64,000 nt of DNA from Glossina fuscipes (Eukaryota > Arthropoda > Insecta > Diptera > Glossinidae): positions 675,547 through 739,546 of the forward strand of contig NW_023998567.1 in NCBI RefSeq assembly GCF_014805625.2. Reading direction: 5' to 3'. Below the pieces are notes generated by a model. The model was given only the letters and a program-made list of their open reading frames with translations, made no database searches and had not been told where the DNA came from. Below, one piece after another: positions 10,380-20,434 of this stretch; positions within the stretch are counted from its first letter, which is position 1; each line of letters starts with the position of its first letter. The position numbers and the translations under genes are program-made.

Positions 10380-10870
10380 CGTTTTCTTTGTTGTAGCCCC
10401 TCCATCCGTCTCCGGTTATAGCGTCTGCGCCAAGCACCACTAAGTAAGTTATTCTAGAGTGTCAACAACCCGTTAAAGCTTACGTTTCCTCTTGAACGTA
10501 GCATTTTCTTTCAACGATTCAGCATGCGCTCCCAAAATTGCTACTTTTTTGGACACATCAGTTACCCACTAGTCCCGCCCTACAGTTCGATATAGTGCGC
10601 TCAGTAATACCAATTCCATTTTCTTCTCTGTGGCTGTCTGCCAAAGCAGGTCATGAGCTGCTTCTCCACGATTGAGATTAATCCGTATTATTCCCATTTA
10701 TGTCCTCTATTAGGCAGTGCCCGCTTGAGTAGCTGACATATACCGCTTGACACTAAGTGCTTTGCGTCCAAAGGGTCCTGGTTTAATTCTGGTTCACTTT
10801 TAGCGTTTCTTCGCCCCCACTTTCATCTATTTAGCATCCTTTAACAGATTCATCAACTCCGCTGTTTACT
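10380..10870 (-). pseudogene. R1-like endonuclease N-terminus fragment
   Basis: The minus strand reads NLNRGEAAHDLLWQTATEKK followed by LLSALYR and a VTDVSKKVAILG-like stretch. This is the start of the AP-like endonuclease of R1-type elements, where the N-L-N-R-C-EAA-x-DLL pattern is typical. Upstream, a degraded LVSSG..C segment sits where the gag zinc knuckles should end. Stops interrupt the frame after about 40 codons. Confidence 0.55.
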
Positions 10871-10879
10871 TTTTGTTTT

Positions 10880-11260
10880 CTAGCGCCTGTCGCGATAACG
10901 TTACGCTGACGTTTGGGAGTCAGCGTGTCCGTGTTCCCGGGCTGACTCCCTTCGCTGAATTTAGTCACTGAACTGACCAACTCTTGTTGGGTTCTCTTAG
11001 TTTCGCCTATTTTCAGTAGCGACAGGGTTTGCGAGCGACCGTCATGTCACATTACGACTTTTTGTATGTGTGTAGCGTCGTTTGGTTGCTCTTATCGCTA
11101 GCAATTGCAGCGTCTCGCTCAATCCGGCATCTTTCGTACATGGCTGCGATGCGATCTATGTTATTTCTCCTCGGTTGGTTAATATGCCGCCAGTTCCCAT
11201 CGTTCTCGTGCAGCATTCCTGCAGCTAACTGTCCGGTCTAGCCGCCACGTTTTTCAAATG
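10880..11260 (-). pseudogene. possible R1-like ORF1 (gag) remnant
   Basis: Open pieces on the minus strand read RIAAMYERCRIERDAAIASD and then KLREPNKSW or, in another frame, a TKRTQQELVSSVTKFSEG-like stretch followed by TPKRQRN. The charged coiled-coil and basic composition, and the position just upstream of the endonuclease piece, fit ORF1 of the same element. No zinc knuckle is intact. Confidence 0.35.
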
Positions 11261-11639
11261 CCGTGTCATTTTCCATATTTTTTGTATTACCATTTGATTA
11301 CTCGGAGAGCATTTGTCCGAGCTCCTCCTTATCTTAGCGCTCACTTTGAAGAGGTCGCCTTCGCTCAAAGCGCCGTATGACCGTTAGAGCCTGTTGGTGT
11401 GTGTATTTTTGCTTTCGAAGTTTCCATTTTCATTACGTCCCAACTCAGAAGCCAGTAGATTCAGCCGTCTTAACGGATCCCATGGTTGACTATGCAAGCA
11501 GGGAGGCCATGCGAGGGTAGCCCTTATGAGGCTAATGTTCCGGCCCAGGCTCACCTTCCTACACAATCTAACGACCTTGAGCGTTCCCGAGAGACTTGCG
11601 CATTCAACGTGGTGGAGGCAGTGAGTCACATTAATTCAA

Positions 11640-13330
11640 TTTCATTGACATTTCAATGAGATGCCATTCTGGATAATGGCGTAGAGTCGGTTGTTTTGTT
11701 TTTTACTTTTCTGTGGTTTTTTTAGCAAAATTTTTAAAAGTCATATTTAACAGTGTTATTAAGATATTATAATAATATTTAAAGGGAGAAATTTCACTTC
11801 CATGCAATCCATATATCGATGGAATTATTCCGATTAATTTAATGAATTCTTGCCGAAAATGGCATGTGCATAAAAACTTGTGACTTTGGTGTAAAACAAT
11901 AACAAAATCTACAAATCATTTTTGGTTGCTATATGATCGTTTTGGCTCTACATGACACGTTTTTGAGAAGAAGAAAAAGAAAGATGGCGCTCCGCGGACT
12001 CTTCTAGCGTGCCAATACTTTGTTCGTTGGGACAGTTTAAAATAAACCTAGTTTTGTGGTGCCATCGTGATTTAACGAAAGGATATTGTGTTGAGTCGTT
12101 CAAGGAAACGATAACCGGATTTCCCACATCTTTAATAATGAAAAAGGACCCGAAGCAAAAACAGAAAAAATATAAAAAGGAAGGAAGTTAAATCGTCCGC
12201 CGTAACGCCCGGAGCACACCGTCTCTATGCGGGAAGCAATTCTTGGCTTATCTTTCGAGTATTAGTACCTTAATTTTAATCCTACTTTTTTTTCGCGATA
12301 ATTCTAGCACTTATAAGTAATTAAAGCACCTTTCAGCTACGGCGATGCCCATCGGCGTTGGTTTCGGTAAGTCGTTTTATGAAATTAATTATTAATCCTT
12401 GCCCAGAGCGTAAATTTTGTATCGGTAATATTGTACTAAGTCATTTTAGGTTTTGAAAAGATTGTTTAACGACCAATGTTCATTCTGTACATTATAGGTT
12501 TTGCAAAAATTGAATTAACTCATCGCAGAAATCGATAAAATTGTTTAATGACCTTTGTTCCTTTTGAACATTTTGATCCCGAAATATTGTACTAATTCGA
12601 TATAAGGTAGTGTTAAGATTGAATACTTACTATTCTTCCTTTTTTTTGGAAAATTGTGATTTTTACATATGGAATTAAAACGTTGTAATACCTTCGTTGA
12701 AAAGGAGAGAGAAGAAATGTGTTCTTATTAGAAAGTAACATACTGGTAAGAATTCCAGTGGGTGACGGAGGTTGTAATACCGTATTTTACATTAATGGAA
12801 ATTTTGATAAGCAAATTCAGCACTGGAAATTACTCTACAAGAGTTGCTGTCAGAAACCTCCCGAATTAACTTATCTTGCCTTTTTGTTGTTTTGCTCAGG
12901 GTACTACTCAAGTTGAGAAATTCAGATTAACATATTTATTCTGCACTCATTGCGCAGTACTCTGAAATTTGGTGTTTCCTGTTGGAATCTTGGATCGATT
13001 TACGATTCATGCCACAGAAAAAATAAGAAAATAATGTAGATGCCCACTACATATTGATTTGAATTCGCCTCTCTGTTTCCGTTGGAGGTCGAACCAGTAA
13101 CAATACCTTACGTAGTATTCAATTGTCGATTTTTGGTAATAATCAGTTGTTTTTCCTTTTTGCTTCATAACCTTAAGGGTTGAAATTTTTAACAAAATGA
13201 AACCCGGGAAAGGCTTGTTTGCGATCAATATATTGTATTTTAAAGAAAAATATTGAAAAATTCAAAGGAACGAATATATTTTATAACTTATGTGAAATTG
13301 TATGGCCACATAAGCCACATATTTACTGGC
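11640..13330. other. AT-rich stretch, no recognised feature
   Basis: Weak internal similarity exists (TTGAAAAGATTGTTTAACGA near 12453 and AAATTGTTTAATGACC near 12538), suggesting a degenerate repeat of about 85-90 bp. No protein family was recognised on either strand. Confidence 0.3.
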
Positions 13331-13340
13331 TTGGTCCATC

Positions 13341-14240
13341 TTGACTTATCATTCCAAAAAAAAAAAAAAGGCACTTAACTATATCGAACAATCTGGTGTA
13401 ATTCATACACCTTCTCCTAATTGTAGTCTATGCAATGAAAACGTAAATACAAATAATTGTCATATTAAAACCGGTTTCGAGCATTTCTTACATAAGAATT
13501 GTTTTAATAAATATATTGAAAACAATTCGAATTGTCCTCAATGTGGTGTCGCATTGACATCACCTCCCACAAAAAATAATCCGATCAATCAACCACATAT
13601 GATTACTAGTCAGCAAACGCGTAACCAAAACGCAAATTTGGATACCGCAGCATTACAACCAGAACCAATAATAAATGCAGGGGTGACCGATGATAAAGAA
13701 AGTAGAATTAATAAATTAGTCTCAGCTGCCGCGTCCGCACAGCAAACACAGTTGTTCAGCGAGTTCAAGCAGCAAATGACCATCCTGATTCAATCTAGCT
13801 TAGAAACGACATTTAGGGATTTTGGCGCACCGGATCCTTCGTTATCCATGCCTAGCTTTGAAACAAGACCCAACATTCCCCAATTACCCCCTGTACGAAG
13901 AAATGAAGAAACTGTAGATCAATTATTAGGGATAAATAATTTAAATACTAATGAATTGAATGCACGACACGGACTTAGCAATCAGTCAACGAATACCGTA
14001 AATCTGGCATCCAACAAAATAGGCCAGATAATCTACAATTGGAAAATACGTTTTTCAGGTGGATTATCGGGCTTATTGGTCGAAGCTTTTTTGTACAGAG
14101 TAGAGGCGTTGACGAGGCAGATGCTCGGGGGAGACTTTAACTTATTGTGCACACATGCCAGCATACTTTTTGATGGCAAGGCGGCGGATTGGTTTGGCGT
14201 TACCATCGTTCCGTTTTGGAAGTTAAGTGGGGTGAACTGA
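13341..14240 (+). pseudogene. gag with N-terminal RING-like finger (first frame)
   Basis: The frame of 299 codons begins without an ATG, right at a run of 13 A (LysLys...). Residues about 25-70 form a RING-like Cys/His cluster: CSLCNEN, then H-x-x-C, then CPQCG. A polar linker follows, then the retrotransposon gag core (KIRFSGGLSGLLVEAFLYRV, LFDGKAADWF). After GKAADWF the frame shifts and the gag continues in the 14189-14647 frame. A RING-type finger on a gag protein is uncommon and might have served ubiquitin transfer or protein contacts; that role is inference. Confidence 0.7.
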
Positions 14241-14647
14241 GCGCTACATTGAAGGCTCAATATAGGGACACGCGTACTGACATGGACTATCATCAATTAA
14301 TTCGGGATAGGAAGCAGAAAACGGGGGAGAGCTTTGACTCCTTTTATGAAGCCATTCTGCATTTGGTAGATTGTTCAGACCAACCGATTCCGGAAGTTAC
14401 GTTGGTGGAACTCCTTCGAAGGAACCTGTTACCGGAAATACAGCAGGAGATTTTATATCTTCAAGTCTACTCGGTTGCACATTTGCGGGAAATTTGTAGA
14501 AAACGCGAATTATTCATGCAAAATTTAGCCAAAAAGAATTTGAACGAACCCAGTTTTCAAGGTAAACTGGACGAACTTGGCCTAGTCTGCTGGAATTGTC
14601 AAAAGACTGGTCATCGGTTATGGTTGCGGTACACCAAATGTATATAA
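14189..14647 (+). pseudogene. gag C-terminal half with zinc knuckle (second frame)
   Basis: It overlaps the first frame by about 50 bp and carries on the gag core: YRDTRTDMDYHQLIRDRKQK, GESFDSFYEAI and LRRNLLPEIQQEI, all typical of the retrotransposon gag family. A zinc knuckle starts with CWNCQKTGHR but its last Cys is lost by a further shift. The protein would coat the element RNA. Confidence 0.7.
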
Positions 14648-14702
14648 ACCAAAATCTCAAAAATGCCACCTATTAAAAAAACATGACACCTCGTGCACAG
14701 AA

Positions 14703-15083
14703 ATGTGCACGACAGCAAAAACAATAAATGCAATTAGCAAAGAATTAACATCGGATGAAACACCGGTTTATCCGTTACATGTACAGATGCTAAACATAAA
14801 TGGTAAAACTAAAGTATCTGCAAGGAAAGAAAAATCGAAAAGGAGAATAAAGTCATTCTGGAAAAATGTTAAACAAATTCAACGAAGAATTGGGTCATCT
14901 ATTTTTGAAAGGCCCAATGATGTTCGATCTTATGTTGACATTATACTATTCGGAAAGAGAATCAGTGGTTCACTAGACTCTGGCGCTACAATTACTTGTA
15001 TTGGGGATAAATTAGCTAAAAGCTTTAGAATCAGGCCAACCTTTGAAGCGCGTAAGATCAACAATTCGAACTGCAGATGGTAA
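14703..15083 (+). pseudogene. retropepsin-type aspartic protease fragment
   Basis: The 126-codon frame contains ISGSLDSGATITCIG, in which D-S-G is the catalytic triad of retropepsins. After 15083 the protease C-terminal half continues in other frames to about 15210, including a LFLG-type motif. The protease would have matured gag-pol. Confidence 0.7.
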
Positions 15084-15218
15084 TGTACAAAGTATTTCTG
15101 GATTTATAAAAACCGTTATTTCATTTCGTGGTGTTGAAAAAGATATTCAAATTTTGTCGTTCCATCTTTATCGAAAGACTTATTCTTGGGGTAGGATTTT
15201 TGGAAATTATATGATTTA

Positions 15219-15452
15219 ATGCCTTTAGGTTGTATTTCAGAAATTTCTACTGGTCCACCTAAGCCGGTAGAGACGGTCATATCGTGTGAGCGAAGCAGTT
15301 CACAGCTGCAGCAATTAGAGAACGTTATTAAAATATATACTTCATTTGCTAAAGAAGGCTTAGGAAGGACAAATATTCTTAGTCATGCGATTGACGTTGG
15401 AAGTGCTAAGCCAATTAAGAATGCATTAACGACACACACACAACATCATTGA
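15219..15452 (+). pseudogene. pol linker before reverse transcriptase
   Basis: The frame contains SHAIDVGSAKPIKN, resembling the H-x-I-x-T/V-G-x-A-x-P-I-K motif that precedes the RT fingers in Ty3/gypsy pol. It ends abruptly near 15.44 kb at an AC-rich junction, so the RT itself is absent. Confidence 0.55.
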
Positions 15453-15800
15453 AATTGACAGCGCTGACATTTGTTCTTCTCTTCTGACTTCTATCCCTTT
15501 TATAGACAGAGGGGACACGAGCCAACTCAGAGCAGCGCACTCCAAAAGTATTTACATTGTGACGCCTTTCCAAAGCTTTTGCAGGCACTAGAAACAGACT
15601 GATGCCCCGATAGGATCTAGGATCAGCCCGTTCCTTACAAAACGACATGAAGAGCACCACAACTCTGCCCACTAGCCTTCTCAACCGGCAGCCGTTGTAG
15701 CTGATTATTGTAAATAATTAGTTAGGGATAACCTCTGAAATGGCTTTTGCTGGCTCGTAGGTTATTTTGAACTTATAAAGTATTCCAGAGGCCGCTTATC
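15440..15800 (-). pseudogene. R1-like RT N-terminal fragment
   Basis: The minus strand contains RLVGRVVVLFMSFCKERADP directly followed by RSYRGISLFLVPAKALERR. This is the V-V-x-L-x-K...SYR-I-LLP-x-x-K-x-LE-R block at the start of R1-type RT domains. The next segment degrades after about 30 residues. It sits tail-to-tail against the Ty3/gypsy relic. Confidence 0.5.
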
Positions 15801-16440
15801 CATCCTTCAAAGGCGGTGGAAAAAATACTGTCATTGCCGTCAGAAGGAACCACCCCACAAAGCCCAGGGAAAAATGTACTCCAGATCCTGTTTATGTGGT
15901 TACCGCGGTACCACATTTTGCCCCTAGCACTCAGGTATACCAGATTACAAAGGTCGTTCCGCTTCCGAAAGACAAAAGCCCTCTAGTCACCCTCCTTCTT
16001 TCTAGAAAGCTTTGGTGTACTTCGCTGTTGGAAAGTCTGACACTGTGAAACGGTTTCCTACGCCTATGCCCAGTCCTTCGCTTCTTGGACAGACCGATTA
16101 TCTATCACTTAATTCTGCGATTTGTCTTACAAAGCATATTTCAAGGAGCAATTCGTTGACACCCTAGGGAAATTCGGTAATTCGGCCATCTGGTCAAACA
16201 AAAGTTCATTTTTGCGAACACCCTGCGAGATAATTATAGCCGCACTTCTAATGTGGAATCTGAATTAGTCCCAGTTATACGTCAATGGAAAACGCTCAAT
16301 CAAGTCGCCTTATTTGGTGGATAATTAGTAACCAATTCAGTCAGGTAATGGTCGCTAACACTTCGTCTACCTTTAAATTAACTCTGCAAAATGAAATGGA
16401 GCGTATTGTTGTGAGGATTCAAAATGGTCTCCCATGTTAA
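15801..16440. other. GC-richer unassigned stretch, possibly more R1-like sequence
   Basis: Base composition matches the neighbouring minus-strand R1-like fragment rather than the AT-rich surroundings, and it lies where the endonuclease would be. I could not read a convincing motif. Confidence 0.25.
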
Positions 16441-16469
16441 CCTTAAAACTTTAATGGCTAGATGGAGGT

Positions 16470-16735
16470 GCTAAGCCTGACTTGATTTAGCCATGTCTGT
16501 CCAACTGTGTGTCTATGTGGTATTTGTTGTTGGCACTCTTCCGATCGCAAAAAGAAGACGACGGTAGAAACACGTGCAAAATGGAAAAAACCGGCCATGC
16601 CCATGCAAAGTTACAATTAATTAAATTTCATTTTTTTCACTTTTTTGAGGTTTTATGCAAAGAAGACGAAATGTTTAAAACCATTTTATACATTCTTCAA
16701 ATGAAGATATTATCTACCTAAAAATGGGTTAATAA
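16470..16735 (+). repeat. TTTAGCCATGTC-type interspersed repeat, short copy
   Basis: It contains GATTTAGCCATGTCTGTC, a GATCGCAAAAA stretch, GGCCATGCCCATGCAAAG and AAATGAAGATATTATCTACC. All align in order with 28175-28575, with an internal deletion of about 200 bp. Confidence 0.6.
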
Positions 16736-16819
16736 TGGATAGTAAACGATATAATATGTTATTAAAAATGTAATTATTATGACATTATTATGCTAGTATA
16801 ATGTATAATTTTCCTACAA

Positions 16820-17035
16820 TTGTTTACGTATGAAGAACTAAAAAACAAGTTTAAGATTCGTACTGCCTGCTTACTACTTCAATCTTGGGGAAGGTTCCGT
16901 TACGATTTGGACTTTTACGTTGAGTGTTCAGATTGTGTTCTCGTCCATATCGCTCGCCGGATTCTTTCGAATGAATGGCTCAACATACACAATGATAAAG
17001 TCCTTGCTATGGTTACTATATTGCAGTCAAGATGA
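16820..17035 (+). other. open frame of unknown meaning
   Basis: About 70 codons are open, with no ATG at the start, and contain LLLQSWGRFRYDLDFYVEC. No family was recognised. It is a weak candidate for an exon or relic. Confidence 0.12.
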
Positions 17036-17487
17036 TGCCAAGATGATAATTCGCTCATATACATAACCCAAAAAATTCAACTTTGGTTCCGGAAGCACCA
17101 GAACATCATCAAACATCATGCCTGGTCAGCGTAATCTACTAACCCCGACAGGTTACGAAGAGTTTTAGTGCAGGAAGTGAGCACCTGATCTCCATCCCTA
17201 GCATGTTTGGAGCAATTGGTGCATCTAAGTTAAATAAATTTTGTTATCTTTTTTGATTGGGTTTTTCTGCTGTCGTTAATTAAAACGCAATTTAATTTTC
17301 TCTTTATTTAACAATTTTTATTTTATAATTTTATTTTCGGGTTGAGGAACTTTTTGGATATGTCTAGTAATGACCAGTCCCCAGGAAACCTTTGGGTTAT
17401 CCAATGTTTGCCAGTCATCACTTTTAAAATAATGTTTATAGTAGGGTGCAATGGGAGGCGGGTGAGAAATGTTTCCAATGAGTTCGT

Positions 17488-17673
17488 ATGACGCTTATTG
17501 TTTATGAAATTCTATGCTTGGTTATTTTATTCATTGGAGTGGTTCGCGAAGTTAATGCTGCCAAGTGTTTACATTACTTTCTCCAACCGTTCTGCCATGA
17601 AAAATTTTGCATAATTTTGTTACGCAGCGAAGAACAATACAAGTGCTCTGCTATGGAACCTCTACAACTTTAA
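17488..17673 (+). CDS. candidate small secreted Cys-containing peptide
   Basis: An ATG opens 61 codons. Residues 2-20 are hydrophobic (LCLVILFIGVV core) and are followed by REVNA-AK, a plausible signal-peptidase site after Ala25. The predicted mature peptide of about 36 residues has four Cys (AKC, PFC, KFC, YKC), enough for two disulphides. An AATAAA lies about 85 nt after the stop. No upstream TATA box was convincing and no family was recognised. A chance ORF with a hydrophobic start cannot be ruled out. Confidence 0.35.
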   Translation: MTLIVYEILCLVILFIGVVREVNAAKCLHYFLQPFCHEKFCIILLRSEEQYKCSAMEPLQL

Positions 17674-18309
17674 CTACTACTTATCGCGGCTGATGTCTCC
17701 TTGTTCTTTTAAAGAACATTTGCTGCACATTTTAAAATCATATGAAGAAAGCTTGAAATAAAAATCTTTTTATGGGGGGCTGTTTTAGATAGTTATAAAT
17801 CATTTATTTAAGTGTTTAAAAGAGGTTATTTTTGAAAAGCCTTAAAAAATAATAACATCGAAGATTTTCTCTTTAATGTTTCTAATGTTTAATTCGAAAA
17901 TTAACTGATGTTCTTTACTGTTATCGGTTGGCAAGCCTTTGGATGTTTACAATGGCTTAGCGGGTCATTCGCAGCTTAGATTTGTACCAATTGTCGGTAT
18001 GCCTCTGTGCTAGTTTTGTATAAGCTTTTTCTTCTTTTTTCTCTCTTTCTTATTTATTTATACATTAACAATTAATTTGTTTTTTCTTTACTTATCATTG
18101 CTATTAGGTTTTAATAATTAGCATAAAATTTATTTCTAAGAGTCCATTCAATTAATAGTCAGTGGAATTCGGCTGTTAATTTATTTTAGCTGAGTTTCAT
18201 GTGTAGGTAAATAAATAAATAAATATCGTTGTTCTAACGGCCCACCTTTAGTGTAAGAGGTTTTTGTGGCCGTTTGCGTCCATTATCAATCGATATCAAC
18301 CCAAGCAAA

Positions 18310-18509
18310 CTTACAATAGTCAGTAACCTTATTCCTAGAGTCGATAAACTTAATCGTATTTAAATTTAGTTTACTAAGCGTATTTTGAAAAGGTAGAAAC
18401 GAAGGTATTTTAGAAGTTATAAGTATTATAAAAATTAACAAAAGGAATTAATAAAGAAAGCGACTTCGATAAACAAACAACCATTTTTTTCTGTTACTAG
18501 GTAAAGTAA
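18310..18509 (+). repeat. errantivirus-type LTR, 5' copy (partial)
   Basis: It is homologous to the LTR at 60232-60449: both share AAGC(G/A)TATTTTGA, TATTTTAGAAGTTATAA, AGGAATTAATAAAG-type poly(A) signals and an end reading AGGTAA(A/C)GTAAC. It ends immediately before a primer-site-like sequence. The left boundary is unclear. Confidence 0.5.
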
Positions 18510-18521
18510 CCGGCGCAGCCG
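18510..18521 (+). promoter_or_regulatory. tRNA primer-binding-site-like sequence
   Basis: CGGCGCAGCCG directly follows the LTR and differs by two transitions from the TGGCGCAGTCGG site used by 17.6/297-type errantiviruses (tRNA-Ser). This marks the LTR at 18.3-18.5 kb as a 5' LTR of a lost provirus. Confidence 0.4.
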
Positions 18522-18739
18522 AAAAAGGTTAATGGTTCATCAATCTAGTATCGGCTCCGCAAATGAGAAAAATAATCATAATGAACCATCAATTTTTGAT
18601 AGTCAGCTCTCAAGGTATCTGTGAAAATCTAGTATACAAAAAAAAATTGCAAACAAACTAAATTTACATATAATTAAAAAAAAAAAACAAAAGAACGAAC
18701 TTTCGTGTTTAAATATTAATTGCAGACAAATAAGAAAGT

Positions 18740-19420
18740 TATATCCGGCGAGGGCCGAATCTCGCATGCCCACTGCAGTTTTCGCATTCTACTCTCCAAG
18801 TTGTTTTATTTGATACCCATATCGAAGGTATTGCTAAGCAAAGAATTAATCGCGGCGTCTACCTGATTCTAAATAACTTCATTTGAAGAATTTACACAAT
18901 AGTTTTGCGTTATGATAAATAAGCATAAAACTTCAAAAAAGTGAAAAAAATAAAATTTCATTACTTTTAACTTTGTGTGGGCATGGCCACTTGTTTCCAT
19001 TTCAGCACATAAAGAGAAGAGTGTTTCATAAACTAAATGTGGAAAATTTCAGCTTTCTAACTTTTATAATTTCTGAGTAAACGCCAAAAACCTACAAGTT
19101 TCCGTTAAGCAAATCGAAGTTGCGCTCAGTTTATGGTCCACTGCGGGCTTCTGCTCGTAACAATTTGGTCCATTTTCAATATCAACCTGCCTGCCAAAGC
19201 TTCCAATATTTCTACCAAAAAGCCGTTATTTTAATTTTTGCGACCAGGAGAACAAACATCACACAGACTCACAGATACACAGCCATGTAAACGGATAGAC
19301 TTGATATAATTATTTCTGAATTTCACGCTGATCAAGAACATATAAACTTTTAGGTTCTCTATACTTTATAAAGCCTTTGAGAGCTTCCTTTTTGAAAAAA
19401 AAACAAGGTGAGTATAGCCC
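18740..19420 (-). repeat. TTTAGCCATGTC-type interspersed repeat, long inverse copy
   Basis: It is the inverse of the copy at 28110-28720. Landmarks in plus-strand order are TTCGCATTCTACTCTCCAAG, TTTATTTGATACC, a GGGCATGGCCA segment, AATTTCAGCTTTCTAAC, AAGTTGCGCTCAGTTTA, CAGCCATGT and TGATCAAGAACATATA. No ORF is conserved between copies. It is probably a non-autonomous element. Confidence 0.7.
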
Positions 19421-19993
19421 TTTCCTTCAGTGATGAGTATAAAAAAAAGCAGAAAAACAGAAAGTGTTTTAAACTCAGTTTTCAAACTTTTAAGTTTAAG
19501 TAACTAAATAAATTCTAGCATAGAAGTGACTAATAAGAAAATTTGAAAGTTAAATATGAATTGTGCTAATAAAACATAAGAAAATGAAAAGTAAATAAAT
19601 GAAATTCCGTATTAAACAAAAAAAGGGGTTGACGGTTTATCAACCTAGAACGACATTACAGTAAAAGATAGAAAAGCCGACACAACGGCTACGAACCGTG
19701 GATCATAAAATAAAAAAAAATATAAAAGAAAATATTCTACGTAGTGGCAAAGAAATAATAAGGTATTTTATCATTGAATCCTAAAATTAATCTGCGAAAA
19801 ATTTAACATCGTCAGCAACACTGCAGAATTCTGTTAACAGCAGCTCTAGTACCTGGCTTAACAGCAACATTGATTAATAAGATGATAACAACATAAAAAC
19901 CACAAGTGCCATCCTAATACTAGGTAAATATTAAGTATAATTTTAGCTATGTTTATAAAAAAAAAATAAATTAGCATAATTATGTATACACTG

Positions 19994-20414
19994 TGAGGAG
20001 CCAAAGTTGTCTCCTTTTTTTGGCCTCACAGGTTCTTCGTCCCGGAGGGGAAGTGCTAAGCTAAATTAGGCATTAGGAATTAGGATTAATTAAGACACTA
20101 GACGGAGGACGGGATATAGGGGAGCCCCAGTCAGAAACAGAGGTTTCTGATTGGGTTATGTTAAAGTCGCCAAAAGGCAACCGTGTCGAGGGGCAGATTG
20201 GTTCGAATAGGGTAACCGGAACGCGATAAGAGTGTGAGTATAGAGTTTGAGTATCGATAGTGCTTTTTTAATCTTCGCTAAATTTAAAATTTAAAATTAA
20301 AAATTGAAAATAGTGAAATAAATGCATATATTCAACAAAATATAAATTCTTGTGAGTCAAAGTCTGGTGCTGCTGAGTTTACCCCAGTATCAAGGAATGG
20401 GAAAAAGCCCCTAC
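19994..20414 (+). repeat. LTR of the TGAGGAGCCAAAG family, 5' copy
   Basis: It starts TGAGGAGCCAAAG and ends in AAAAAGCCCCTACA, directly followed by a primer site. It is homologous to 57338-57670 and 43160-43245. An AATAAATGC poly(A)-type signal lies about 100 bp before the end. Confidence 0.65.
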
Positions 20415-20417
20415 AAA

Positions 20418-20434
20418 TGGCGCCGGGACAGGGA
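20418..20434 (+). promoter_or_regulatory. primer-binding site, tRNA-Lys type
   Basis: TGGCGCCGGGACAGGGA sits 3 bp after the LTR end and resembles the tRNA-Lys primer sites of retroviruses and LTR elements (TGGCGCC-start, ACAGGGA-end). It identifies the preceding LTR as a 5' LTR. Confidence 0.6.

Larger units (their letters stand above)
13341..15452 (+). mobile_element. Ty3/gypsy-type retrotransposon 5' coding relic
   Basis: Four consecutive plus-strand frames give gag, zinc knuckle, retropepsin and the linker leading into RT. The element is then cut near 15.44 kb, where the sequence changes to ACACACACAACATC and minus-strand R1-like sequence follows. No LTR or primer site was found immediately upstream of 13341. 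Confidence 0.75.
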
